NCBI RefSeq assembly: GCF_036884655.1
Contig: NC_088340.1
Location: 2,426,001 to 2,490,000 of the forward strand
DNA: 64,000 nucleotides
Origin: Musa acuminata AAA Group
Lineage: Eukaryota > Streptophyta > Magnoliopsida > Zingiberales > Musaceae
Direction: 5' to 3'
The notes under the pieces were generated by a model. The model saw only the letters and a program-made list of their open reading frames with translations, made no database searches and had not been told where the DNA came from. The translations under genes were made by a program, and so were the position numbers. Of this stretch, positions 13,206-25,520 are shown one piece after another (position 1 is the first letter of the stretch; every line of letters begins with the position of its first letter).

Positions 13206-14951
13206 GTCTTACATCAACATCAGATAGTACGTTCAACATAAGTATAGGGAGGCAGATGGAAGGAGGCTGTTGTATGATTTGGTTTGGTCTATAATTGCTG
13301 GTTGTGTGCATTGTTCTCACTCCTCATGATTACAACAATTCATCCAATTTGATGGAACTATATGCTCTGGAAAGATCATCTACTTCAGCTCATAGAGCAT
13401 CGATCCAGCGTCACAGTGTCTACCCAAACCAAGGAGGATCGTCTTGGTAACAGAGTGATCACAGATTTGGCATAAAATGTCTACCTAAACTAAGAAGTTG
13501 CATCGAACGGCACTGTATTCGAAATCGCAGGTTAAATTGCAACTCGAGAGCCACGACGTTGCCATCCCTTTCAACCATTGTCATCCTTCCTATGACTTCT
13601 CACATCTCGATCACCCTACAACATTTACAATCATGTTGCACTTTCACCCGTGGGCATATATAAATTAAAACTAGGAAGAATCAGCATCATTTTTCACTAT
13701 CCATGCATTTATGCAGAACGTACGTACGGTGTTAAAGAGTAATAGTATATCTTTAGAAAAATATTAGATTCTTATTTCTTGTTTTACCTTTTAAATAAGT
13801 TAATTAGATATAATCTTAGAGATAAAAAGTCTCTTCATTTAAATTATTATTTTATACCTATAAGTAGATGATATCTATATGCGTAGATTTATACAAGTCC
13901 ATCCACTCCTGTGGACCCTGATGTAACCAGCTAGGCAAGGACTTTGACTTTTCATGGGACAGAAGCTTCAAACCACACATCTCGTCTGTAGTAGACTCCC
14001 AAGTCAGCCCACGGTTTTAGAAAAACAGCAGCAGATGTACTCCTCCTCACCTGTCCTTACATTGGGAATGCCTGTCCCGTCAGAGAGACTTCACGAGTGT
14101 ATCATCGACCTCAAGTGCCACCAAAGTCCATCCGTGTCTAGTCGATTAACAACGCAAGTTGTGGCGACAAATACGCTCTAGTGTTTCTTCCAACATGGCG
14201 GCCGAATGCTTGGGCGGTGGCACAGGGCAGGAGAGCTTACACGGCGACTTCAATTCTTCATAGCACAGTCGAGATATTGACCCAAGACACCGAGAATAGA
14301 TAGATGGTCGAAGAATCGGAAATGGAAAATTAATTTTGAAGGAATTAATGGCGTTGAACTGGTGGTGACTTCCGTTACACCATCAGCACCACGAGAGAGA
14401 GTCGGAACTCTTTGTGGAAGCAGCCAACCTACTGCTTTCAGCGACGACTAAAATGCATGCTGAGTTAGCATCCGAAAGCTCCAGCCATCAAAATAATGAT
14501 GTTGATGCCTCTACAACAGGACACGTTCGTATCGCATGACGCGTGAGCCGAGTCGAAGGATTTGGTGCGCGCTCGGTTCAGACGGCAGGTCAGTCCATGC
14601 TTCCTGCTCGCCGACTAGTCTAGGCATGCGGTTCACGCGCAGACACTCACGCATAACGCTCCGGCCAAGTACGCGTTGCGGATGCGGCTCACGGGCCCAG
14701 TTCAGGATACATGTACACGGGCGATTTGCGATCATTTCATGGAAACTTAGCTCGCTTTCATTTCCAAGTTTTGTTTTATTTATTAGAGATCATCCACTTT
14801 GAGGAGGATTCACGTTGGACGGAACAAACGTGTCTCGGATGCTAATATGCATTTTCCTTCCCATTTAAATAGACTCCTGGAATCGAATAGGACGGCAACG
14901 ATGGACGTGGATCAACTTTAATTTCATATGGTGGTAAGCCTCCGCGGTGGA
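13206..14951. other. intergenic between PHT1 and the XCP-like gene
   Basis: The two genes converge here, so both 3' ends lie in this interval. About 13.7-13.9 kb is AT-rich. Small open frames at 13954-14181 and 14511-14802 have no recognisable content. Nothing else seen. Confidence 0.5.
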
Positions 14952-16296
<1,345 letters not shown>

Positions 16297-17904
16297 GAAT
16301 GAGTAACTTGCTTGTTGAAGAATTGGAGAGTGAACTCCATCCAATACATATAGGTTCTTCTCCCCGTGTAATATTTGCTTCCAAGCAACCGCATGAATTG
16401 TTGGGGCCTTCAAGCTCAAGCATACACATGCATATCAAGCTTGAAGCTTTGTTGATGAAATGGCTTACTTGTTTGTTTAGTCATTTAGGCGTTGCTCGAA
16501 TGAAGATGCAAATAGTTGAAGTAGGTACACCTTTTAAGCAAGTTATATACAATACCAGATCCAACCCTTAGGAGATTCTGGTTCGTGCATTTTGACACGA
16601 TCAATTATTTACCTAAAGGCCATATTACTAGAACAACCAAATACACAGTTCAGAGGATTATTAAGATTTGTTAGCGTTTAGGTGGCTGGTCAGTAGAGTT
16701 CGAGTTGCAAGCAAGAAATTTCTTTGTTTGGTACCACCAGATGATCGGTTGCATGTACGCGCAGTCACCTTCTTTCTTGTAGCATTTAGCATAATAGTGA
16801 CCCCATTGTCTATTTGTTGATTTATATGTTCCTTCCTGGTGACCAACCTTGAGATGGTCTCCATTTCACTGCAGCACTTGTATTTCTGCGTCAGAAGACA
16901 TGACTACAAGCAAGCAACAAAGCGCTCAAGATATCCGGTGCATGTTTAAGATATAATTCTGCTGCAAGATGAAAGTAGGACATGGTGTTTGGTATTAGAT
17001 AGCAACAAATTGGTACACCAGTTGTGGATTGTTAATATGCAATTCCGCGCAATCTCCACTGCTTCTTTCTGCTTTTATTTCCGAGCAGGTGCACCAAATA
17101 CGAAGATATTAAGTCAGACTATCTTCACCGTAACACTTTCCACCTGAGTTCATAGGACATCACAGTAAGAACTTTGGACAGCCACCGATGGAACCTTAGC
17201 TTCACACACGGAAAAGGAAAACAAAGTAACACTAATTCCACGTATTTAAGCTCGGGCCGCTTCAAGCGATTCGTGCACCCAGGTCCAGAGCCCATCTTGG
17301 TTTCCTCTGTCCGCCTGCTCTATCTCCAGCACGGTGGTCGTCCCCGCGTGGCGTCATTTTGGAGGGCACTAAAGCCAACAGGTTCGTTTCGTCTCTATAT
17401 TTCCAAGTTATCACACCAATGCCTTTCATCTGCTGTCGCCACGCCCAGCGGTTCTCGCCAAACCTTTAAGCACCTGCTCTCCCACATGATATGCCCCCGA
17501 CATCAATCATCGCTGGCGAACCAACCGCGAACCAACCATAAACCTCGCTCTAAGTGCTCGATTATGTATCTCCACCCATCACCATGAAGCCCGTACCGTG
17601 GCAGCGTCACAAGGGTGGGTCATCACGTCAACCACGAACCGGTCTTTTCCGGGTCCATAATGACCAATTAATTTGATGATCCGTGCAATTATTGTTTATC
17701 GTCGTGGCCAAGCGTTCCTCGATAACGTAGCCATCCCAGACGGGCAGTAGGTTTAACACACAATCACTATGACAACCCTACAACAATGACAACGATAAAC
17801 GCGCAGGGACAAGCCATAAAGTACCGGTGGTTGGATTTGACCATATGGATTGTCGTTGCTCAGTCCTCTTCCGGAGGATGGTCTTCATGTTGGTTTTCTT
17901 GAGA
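16297..17904. other. XCP-like promoter and intergenic DNA
   Basis: Upstream of the minus-strand protease. A GC-richer stretch at 17170-17600 keeps an open frame of 137 codons on the plus strand, but its composition and content suggest no known protein. The tracheary-element cis-motif CTTNAAAGCNA was looked for near the start codon and not found intact. No other feature seen. Confidence 0.4.
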
Positions 17905-20609
17905 ATTTAATGAAGAAGAAGAAGAAGAAGAAAAGAATAATAAAATAGTCTAAGAGTAAGTTATCCAAAAATATTTATTTATATTGATTAAATAAATATT
18001 TATTTATTTAATCATATCATGTCTCAATAATAAAATAATAAAAATAATAAGATAAATTTTTTTAATTAAAAAAATCTATTATATGTCAAGAAATCTTTCA
18101 CCATGATCTATTTATTTAAATCTAAATTTTTATCTTTTATTTTCTCTAATCATAATTATTTGAATTGATCTTATCACACCCCCTTAATTTAAATAGTTGT
18201 GACTTGAAGTTATCTTCACAAAAAATAAAATTTTTCTTTCGCCAAAATTTTTATGAAGAACAATAAATTGGTATTTGGTGCTGCAATAGTTTATTTGAAT
18301 TTCTCCTATATCAACTAGTTACATAGGTTTGTAAGTCTTCGTGATCTTTAAGGATTGAAAGTCTTCTTTTAAGTTTTGATGGATTTTGTGAAGAGATCGA
18401 GTTTGAATTGTAGCAAGAGTTTTGAGCCTTTGTATTTTAGACTTCATAGTTGTTTGTTTTTTACTCTTCAGAGTTGCATCCACCAATTTTGTATTTTTTA
18501 ACTTTCTTCATCGTCTTTAGTAGTTGCTTATATTTATTTTCCTCGAAAGACCCATTAGAACCATTATTGTCTTTTAATACTTGACTTCTTAGTTTGTTAT
18601 TCTTTTGAATGTTCATCTTCAGAACTAACTTTAGAGCTGTCATCCTCATCTTCATCATTATTAGTGCTCTCTTTTTTTGCTAACAAGTTTACCAATTGTA
18701 TATTAAATAGAATCCAAAATTTTTCACTTCTTCAATCGTGACTCCTCATCGCTCTCATCACAACTTTTATCAACTTTAGTTTTGTTTTGAGGCACCTTTT
18801 TAGCAGTTTGAATTTTGAAGGATTTGTTATGTGAGATAGTTTGTATAGACCTATAAAAATTCAAATGATCAAAGCTTATATGTCATAATATCGATTTAGC
18901 AATAATAGTAGCAGGAGAAATCCAAAAATAACAAGGGAAACACTCATTTTTGTCATCCTCACAGTTACTATTAATTTTTTAGTTTTTTAATCATAAATCA
19001 AGTATTTTTCATCATAAAAAATAACATAATATCCTTTTCTCATCAATTGTCTTATACTAATGATATTTTATTTTAAACTAACAATAAACATCATATTATC
19101 AATAAATTTTTTATTAGATTTGGTATTCACAATAATTGTTCATTTTCCTTCCACTTGAACCTTATTATCATTTTCTATTTATACTATAGATTTGACTAAA
19201 TCATCAAGCATTTAGAATAAACTTTTATCCCCTGTCATATGATTAATGCATTCACTATCTAAAAACGAAATAAATCTAGAATATTCTTGCTATGAAGAGA
19301 ATATTTTTCATCATTTTCTTTACTATTATTTTTTCATGATAATTTGTTTGATTTTTGTTTCAATAATATTTTTCAAGATGGTCATATTTTTTATAGTAAA
19401 AGTAGAGAGGAATATTTAGATTTTTATTTTTATACTAACAATGTTTTCAATATATCTATTTTTTTTAACAAAAACATTGATAGGTTTCTTTATTACTTAT
19501 ATTTGGTCGGCCTCATCCTCTGTCATTTTGATCTCTCCCTTTAGATCTGATTTTAAATTTTTTTTTGTCCTTCTTATGATCTATCTTCATTTGTATAGTA
19601 TGTTATGAAGTCTCATATGAAGATCTGTTCACTTTTTGTTTATGAGCTAAAAAGGAGTTCATTAATTCATCAATAGATAATGTACTTATATCTTTATCTT
19701 CTTCTATAGCAATAAAAATCATATCAAGTTTTGAAAATAAACTTCGTAAAATTTGTTCTACTACAGTTTGATCTTTTATATTTTCACTATAAGATCTCAT
19801 ATGATTCATAATAGAAGAGAGTTTTTTGAAAAGAAATAAATGATAAATTTAAAATCTTTCATCATAAGAGTTTCAAATTCATGTCAAGAATTTGAAACTT
19901 TAAAATTTTTACTTTGTTTTTGCCTTCAAATACACTTTTTAATATTTTTTTTGGCTTATGTTGATATTGATGCCATCATGATTCAGAAAAATAGAGAATC
20001 ATCTATTTCTAGTTGTTGTATGTAGAGGGCTCTTACATCTTTTTGTATATTTTTATTTATCTGATTTTTTTTATTTTTTTAATAATATTAGGATCCTGTA
20101 GATCATACTTAACAAAATCATTCTCTATCAAATTCTATAATCCTTAGGAAATAAATTAAATTTTTATCTTAACCATCCAAAATTGATAATTATCATATTT
20201 GAAGATAGGAATAAGTAAATTAGGAACACTTACTCTAATGTCTTTCATCTTCTTTTTTTTTTTCTTTTCCTGGATCTACTAATATCTCCCATCTTTTTTT
20301 AATCGATATATTTTTGTTGATATTCTTTGAATCAGACTCTGATATCGTATTATTAGTTTTTCTTCATGACTTCAGCAAAAAGAAAGAAAAGAATAATGGA
20401 AGAGACGAATTTGTCATTTACTAATACCTATAGGACTTTTGGATCGATTCGAGTATCTATTTATATTAACTAAAATATAGAGTATAAGGTTTTTAAAATA
20501 ATAGAAAATTTATCATATTCCAATAAATCTTTCATCATAATATATTTTATTTAAATTTAAATTTTATCTTTTATTTGATTTAATCGTAATTATTTACATA
20601 CACTTTACA
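17905..20609 (-). mobile_element. degenerate Ty1-copia retrotransposon with both LTRs, gag-protease remnants only
   Basis: Minus-strand element. The LTRs are about 262-274 bp: 5' LTR near 20609-20348 and 3' LTR near 18178-17905, recognisable by the shared words 'AATCTTTCA', 'TTTTATCTTTTATTT' and 'TAATTATTT'. Next to the 5' LTR is a primer-binding site, CGATATCAGAGT, 9/12 to the plant initiator-Met site. Next to the 3' LTR is a polypurine run 'AAGGGGG'. Inside, 19809-19603 encodes a gag segment ('DQTVVEQILRSL...STLSIDELMNSFLAHKQK'). About 19263-19200 shows the protease motif 'DSECINHMTGDKSLF', and 19075-19015 reads 'QLMRKGYYVIFYDEKY'. Near 18890 'HISFDHLNF' recalls the gag-pre-integrase domain. 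Integrase, reverse transcriptase and RNase H are missing, and several stops are present. Dead and old, judging by LTR divergence. Confidence 0.8.
20336..20347 (-). other. copia primer-binding site (degenerate)
   Basis: Minus strand reads CGATATCAGAGT, against the canonical TGGTATCAGAGC complementary to initiator tRNA-Met. It marks the inner edge of the 5' LTR of the 17.9-20.6 kb element. Confidence 0.6.
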
Positions 20610-21303
20610 GCGTAATGTCGTGGGTTCGTCCATTGAAAATATGGCAATGGAGGCAGCCGTCGTGAGGGTCCATAACCTTCCCATATGTACATACCTCCGT
20701 CTAGTTAATATTACCCATGATCAATCATTGCCCCCATGCTGCAGCTTCACAGGATCTGCCGAACACAAACTCAGCGTTCCCGTACCAAAGGACCAATCAA
20801 CATCGGATGCCGTCAGACTGTCTGGTGCTTTGTTTTTTGGACAAAATTTCTTACGTGTTGTTATTCGCATCTATCATCTGTTTCGTGTCGGATGAATGTT
20901 CTATTGTTGTCATAGCCTAATCGTGCTGATCAAACAGCATTCGACGAGCCGAACCTGCAAAAGGGAGTTCGTCCTAAAGTGGTCTCTGACTTATTTTTCC
21001 CTTGCGAACCGCATCTACCATCACCCCTTCGTGCACATCGGAAGACTTACAGCATCTCGTAAGCAAAATGATACATGAGCCCATGGAATATCTCGACCAT
21101 TTGTCTGGAGATACGAAGCATACGCATGCAACGTTTACTAGACGACGGATACATAAATACCAACGTGAAGGGGAAGGGGTACATAACGAGGACGAGATTA
21201 CACGTTACGGACGGGAACAAACGCGAAAAAAAGGTGACACTAAGCGCGCGAGGACACGACGATGTCGCCTCCTCTCACTCCACTGACATGTCCTGAGCTC
21301 GAC
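20610..21303. other. FAD2 downstream region
   Basis: The minus-strand FAD2 stop codon is at about 21304, so its 3' UTR extends leftwards through this stretch. Small open frames at 20620-21296 show no family features. Confidence 0.45.
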
Positions 21304-22464
21304 TTACAACTCCTTGCGGTACCAGAAGACGCCCTTCAGCTTGCTCCCCTGATCCGGCTCCACGTAAATGCATTCCTGCGCCTCCCTCCACATGGCCTTC
21401 AGCAGTGGCGTGTCATCGAACTGGTAGTACTCGCCTAGGATCGGCTTGATGGCCTTGGTCGCCTCCATGGCGTGGTAGTGTGGCATGGTCGAGAAGAGAT
21501 GGTGGGCAACATGCGTGTCCGTGATGTTGTGGAACACCTTGTTGAGCATCCCGTAGTCCCTGTCCACCGTCGCCAGCGCCCCCCGGAGCCAGTCCCACTC
21601 GCTCGAGTCGTAGTGGGGAAGCGACGGGTGCGTGTGCTGCAGGTAGGTGATGAGGACCAACCACCCGTTCACGATCAGGAGCGGCACGCCGTACACCCTG
21701 ACCAGCCACCAGAAGCCGTAGCAGGCGGCGACGCGGTAGAGGACGTACAGGGCCGCCATGAGGCCGGCGTCGGAGATGAAGATCTGGGCACGCTCGCGGT
21801 CCGAGTAGATGGGCCCGTAGGGGTCGAAGTGGGAGGCGAAGCGGGGGTAGCAGCGACCGGAGACGTTGAAGGCGAGGTACAAAGGCCAGCCGAGGGTGAG
21901 GGTGATGGCCAGGGTGAGGATGCGACCGGGCGGGTTGTTGAGGTACTTACTGAACCATGGGAGGGCTGCCTTGGGCTTGGGGACGAAGACCTCGTCACGC
22001 TCGATGGAGCCGGTATTGGAGTGGTGGCGACGATGGCTGTACTTCCAGGAGAAATAGGGGACGAGGAGTGCGGAATGGAGGACGAGGCCGACGACGTCGT
22101 CGAGGAACGAGTAGTCGGAGAAGGCGTGGTGGCCGCACTCATGAGCGATGACCCACATGCCGGTTAGGATGCATCCCTGGAAGGCCCAGTAAAGCGGCCA
22201 GGCGGGGAGGGCAAGGCCGAGCGGTAGCTTGGGGATGACGGAGACGGCGAAGTAGAGGAAGAGTGCGGCGATGAGCAGGTCGCGGATGACGTAGGAGAAG
22301 GAACGGAGGACGGAGCGCTCGAAACAGTGACGGGGAATCGCCTTCTTGATCTGGCTCAGGGTGAAGGAGGGCTTCTCGGTGGGCGAACGGTGGAGCGGAA
22401 TGCCACAGCCGCCGTAGCGAAGGGGCCCCTGCTCCGTCGCAGTCATGCGTCCGCCGGCGCCCAT
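21304..22464 (-). CDS. FAD2: microsomal omega-6 (delta-12) oleate desaturase
   Basis: ER membrane di-iron enzyme that converts oleoyl to linoleoyl on phosphatidylcholine, using cytochrome b5 as electron donor. One uninterrupted coding exon of 386 codons, the family length being about 380-390. The three histidine boxes are intact: HECGHH (108-113), HRRHH (144-148) and HVAHH (318-322). Hydrophobic segments are at about 60-84, 90-107, 122-135, 182-200, 228-250 and 255-275. The C-terminus 'WYRKEL' fits the aromatic ER-retrieval pattern of FAD2 rather than the plastid FAD6 form, and no transit peptide is seen. The gene is strongly GC-rich. A 5'-UTR intron of 1.4 kb is listed separately, as is usual for plant FAD2. 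The residues that would mark a hydroxylase or acetylenase variant were not examined. Confidence 0.97.
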   Translation of the reverse strand: MGAGGRMTATEQGPLRYGGCGIPLHRSPTEKPSFTLSQIKKAIPRHCFERSVLRSFSYVIRDLLIAALFLYFAVSVIPKLPLGLALPAWPLYWAFQGCILTGMWVIAHECGHHAFSDYSFLDDVVGLVLHSALLVPYFSWKYSHRRHHSNTGSIERDEVFVPKPKAALPWFSKYLNNPPGRILTLAITLTLGWPLYLAFNVSGRCYPRFASHFDPYGPIYSDRERAQIFISDAGLMAALYVLYRVAACYGFWWLVRVYGVPLLIVNGWLVLITYLQHTHPSLPHYDSSEWDWLRGALATVDRDYGMLNKVFHNITDTHVAHHLFSTMPHYHAMEATKAIKPILGEYYQFDDTPLLKAMWREAQECIYVEPDQGSKLKGVFWYRKEL

Positions 22465-22487
22465 CGTTGCTGCTGCTTTGGCCTCAC

Positions 22488-23323
22488 CTGCGACTGATAG
22501 ACAGGCATAAATAAGTTAAGGTCGTGGTCGTGCCGGACGATCTGTACCGTACACTTCCTGCCATAAAGTACTAACAAGTAACAAGCATGCTCTTTTTGCT
22601 AATTAAATAAACAATAAAATAAATAAAAAAAGGCATCTGACGGGCTGTTGTTGCGCATCGAACCGACAACCAAATGAGTCTTCTCCTTTCTCTCAGTACG
22701 AAACATATCGGATTGCACAACCTGATGCCACATGATGCTGGGCGTTCCGTTGGCTATTTAATACAACCGATCTATGAGAAGAAGAAACACAGTAAATAAG
22801 CATAAACTTGGGACCGAGTGGAAGCAAGCGTATAACGACCTGGACACAAAATTGTCATGGCGCCTGAGAGACGGCGTGGGAAAGTGGGTATCCATCTCCA
22901 TATACCAACAGATAAATCAAGGCCACAATTTTGTTAGCTACTGAAGCGAATTGAATAAGCCTTAAAGAATGTCATAGGGGGTGGGGTCATAATGATGTGC
23001 GACAAGCCACCATCCACCTTGACGACGTATACCCACGGGTGATTTAGTTCCGATCACCAAACCTCCTTCCGCTGGGCTGCCGCAACAGTGCGAACCACCA
23101 AGGGCTAAGGGAGCGCTTCTGCCTGGCGCGAGATATCATCACAAGATGTAATCCAAGCATGTGGCCCAGCGGAGAAACTATGTTATCAATCACGGACGCG
23201 GATCCATGCACGGGTGAAGGTACCAGGAAGGAAAGGGAACGCAAGCAGCCCTCTCGCGGTCGAAAGCAATTAAAGGAAATGAGTCATCCATAAGGAGAGA
23301 GGAAGAGACGCGACTACGATTTA

Positions 23324-23367
<44 letters not shown>

Positions 23368-23915
23368 TCTGGAGAGAAAGGGCCGACGCACCATTGGTGC
23401 CCGTCCGCGATACGACGTAACATGGATGATGATAACATATCATATTTACAGAAAACGACGAAAGGACGGCAGCCGCCTCACAAAACAACTTTCCTTTTTA
23501 ATAAAGAAAGAAAAGATGTCGATTGAATCCGGTCATCCGGGAGAAAGACTCTGATGCCTAATGCAATTATTTAGCCCCGAACGACAAAAGTGAAGAAACA
23601 AGTGCAGACAAGACAGCAACATCGTCCTCGTCTTCCTAAAAATTAACGACCGATTTTACAGAAAACCACAATACCTGATCATCTTCTCATCAAAGTGTTC
23701 ACATAAAAAGATAGACGGAAGAAAGCACACAGAGAGGAGAGCCCATGTCCGGGAACGGGTCCATAAAACATTTCTCATACAGCAAGCACCCCGGCGGGAC
23801 TCGATCGAGACAAGATATGAACGAGAACACGACATGAAACAATCATCTCATTCAAAAAAAAAGGCCGCGGGAGAGGGGGGGGGGGAGAGAGAGAGAGAGA
23901 AGAATGTTCCCGTAC
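22488..23915 (-). other. probable FAD2 5'-UTR intron
   Basis: A donor on the minus strand, CTCAG|GTACGG, is at 23916/23915. An acceptor, GTCGCAG|GTGAGG, is at 22488/22487, 23 nt before the ATG. That gives an intron of 1,428 bp. Plant FAD2 genes characteristically carry one intron of about this size directly before the start codon, where it raises expression. The intron holds a (CT)n run (23327-23363), a G/A-rich stretch near 23870-23900, and no coding signal. Splice positions are inferred. cDNA would confirm them. Confidence 0.72.
23327..23363. repeat. (CT)n microsatellite in FAD2 leader intron
   Basis: About 18 CT dinucleotides, listed because of its position in a probable regulatory intron. 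Confidence 0.95.
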
Positions 23916-24045
23916 CTGAGAGGGGGGGGGAACTGAGGAAGACGAGAGGTGGAGATATGAGAATAATGATCTAAAATTTCTTTTTCCTCTTTCTTCTTTG
24001 CTCCTGACGCCGCCTTTGGAACGAAGCCCTATGCCGCACCTTCGA

Positions 24046-24056
24046 CCCATTTATAA
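24046..24056 (-). promoter_or_regulatory. FAD2 TATA box (putative)
   Basis: The minus strand reads TTATAAATGG about 130 nt upstream of the inferred UTR-intron donor. This places transcription start near 24020 and a leader exon of about 100 nt ending at 23916. Confidence 0.55.
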
Positions 24057-25451
24057 CCTTCTTCGCGGCACCTTCCTTGCGTCCTCGGTCCTACCACGTG
24101 GTGGCCCATACGGGCGTCTTACGGAAGACGTTGCTCGGGTATCGATTCGAACTACGTGGCATCCATCCATTGGATCTTCCGACAGGCCACGATGGGGGGG
24201 ATCACGCTTTTGCTTCCGATTCCTTGCCGGCGGCTTTCCTCTGGGCTTTTCCACGGCCCCAAACCATACCCTAATAAACTCTGGGCCATCTCCTTTCTTC
24301 ATCAAGCGCAATGTCGAACCTAAACACACCACCAGGCTCGAGCTCCTCCGTTGCTCCCGACGCACTCACTCACGGCCGTTTTCACTCCCTTGTTAGGGAG
24401 CAGGATGATCATTTCAAGCAGGGGGAATCGACCAGGAACCCATGATCGGTGTTGCACGCAGAAGATAAATGTCAACTTCCCTCTGCTCTCTTTCTTTGCC
24501 TCCGTTTATTATTGTTTTTGTTGTTTTCGAAATATATATATTTATTTAGAATGCAAATATGGTTGAGATGAGTATTAGATCCTTTATATATTTAATCTCC
24601 ATGAATTTAGGATTCAAAACCAACTGCAATTTCTATATAAAATATTTGCATTAAAGTGTTTTTCCAGAACGATCATCTCACTCTCATTTTTCATCTTTTA
24701 TGTGGCTAGTTTGGTCATATATTAAGACAACATTTTGATTACATAAGACATGGATTACATTTTTTAATACACCTACAAAAATCCATGAAAAATGAAGACA
24801 ACATCTTGAAATGTCTTTATAACTTTCCTATATATGGTATCATCAGACACAAAAGAAAGTCATAAAGTGAGTATATTTAAAAATTATTTATCTCTATGTT
24901 CATTTTCTTTATTATCAAAATATTTATTATTTTGGTTAGGCTATTCTTAAAATAGGTATGTTGCGTTAGGGGGAGAGGATCTTTGAAACCAAAAGAAATA
25001 TCAACAAATAAAGAGTATACCAAAAAATCGATAAAAGATTTACCTAGTTCTATACTCATATCTATATCCATCCTTGAGTTAACTCTAACTCCAGCAAATC
25101 TCTTGTTTATTCTCTCACATTAACCCAAATAATATTACATATATTTTTTCTCCAATTTTTTTAGAACTTGTAAGAGAAACACACGAGCAATTACTTCAAT
25201 AATTAGAAAATACGTGAACAATTTGTGAAGGATTCTTTTTAACTTGGGTGGCCCACGCACAATATTAGGATTCACCGCAAACACGTGGCCTTTGAGATTC
25301 GCACAACAGTATCACGATACGTGCATCCCCCATCAAGCATTCCCTTTCGCAGTGACGGAAGAGATGGACCGTCGCGAGCCAATTAGATCAGGATCGACGA
25401 ATACAAATACCCGTACTCCATCAAATCAGATCGTGGCGCTTAATCACCCAC
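24057..25451. other. intergenic between divergent FAD2 and SDR genes
   Basis: Holds the two divergent promoters. The first 350 bases are GC-rich and are followed by about 700 bases of AT-rich DNA. Open frames on both strands at 24000-24400 show no known product. No transposon motif seen. Confidence 0.45.
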
Positions 25452-25458
25452 TATAAAT
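25452..25458 (+). promoter_or_regulatory. SDR gene TATA box
   Basis: TATAAAT, 63 bases before the chosen ATG at 25521. A TATA motif at an equivalent place (29357) precedes the pseudogene copy. Confidence 0.6.
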
Positions 25459-25520
25459 GCCTTCTCTTTGTGACCGCCTGCCGTTTCGATCGCTATATAC
25501 ATGCGTGTCGGAGGGAAGCA

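Noticed and set aside
16297..16480. Tracheary-element regulatory motif (CTTNAAAGCNA) in the XCP-like promoter
   Set aside because: Only a near match (CTTCAAGC...) is present. The required AAAGC core is missing, so it was not annotated.
17174..17587. Possible 137-aa gene upstream of the protease
   Set aside because: No recognisable domain, no clear start context or splice partners, and a composition consistent with chance in GC-moderate DNA.
21472..22167. 231-codon plus-strand frame antisense to FAD2, and 155-codon frame on the minus strand
   Set aside because: GC3-driven shadows of the desaturase exon. Only the 386-codon frame has the three histidine boxes.
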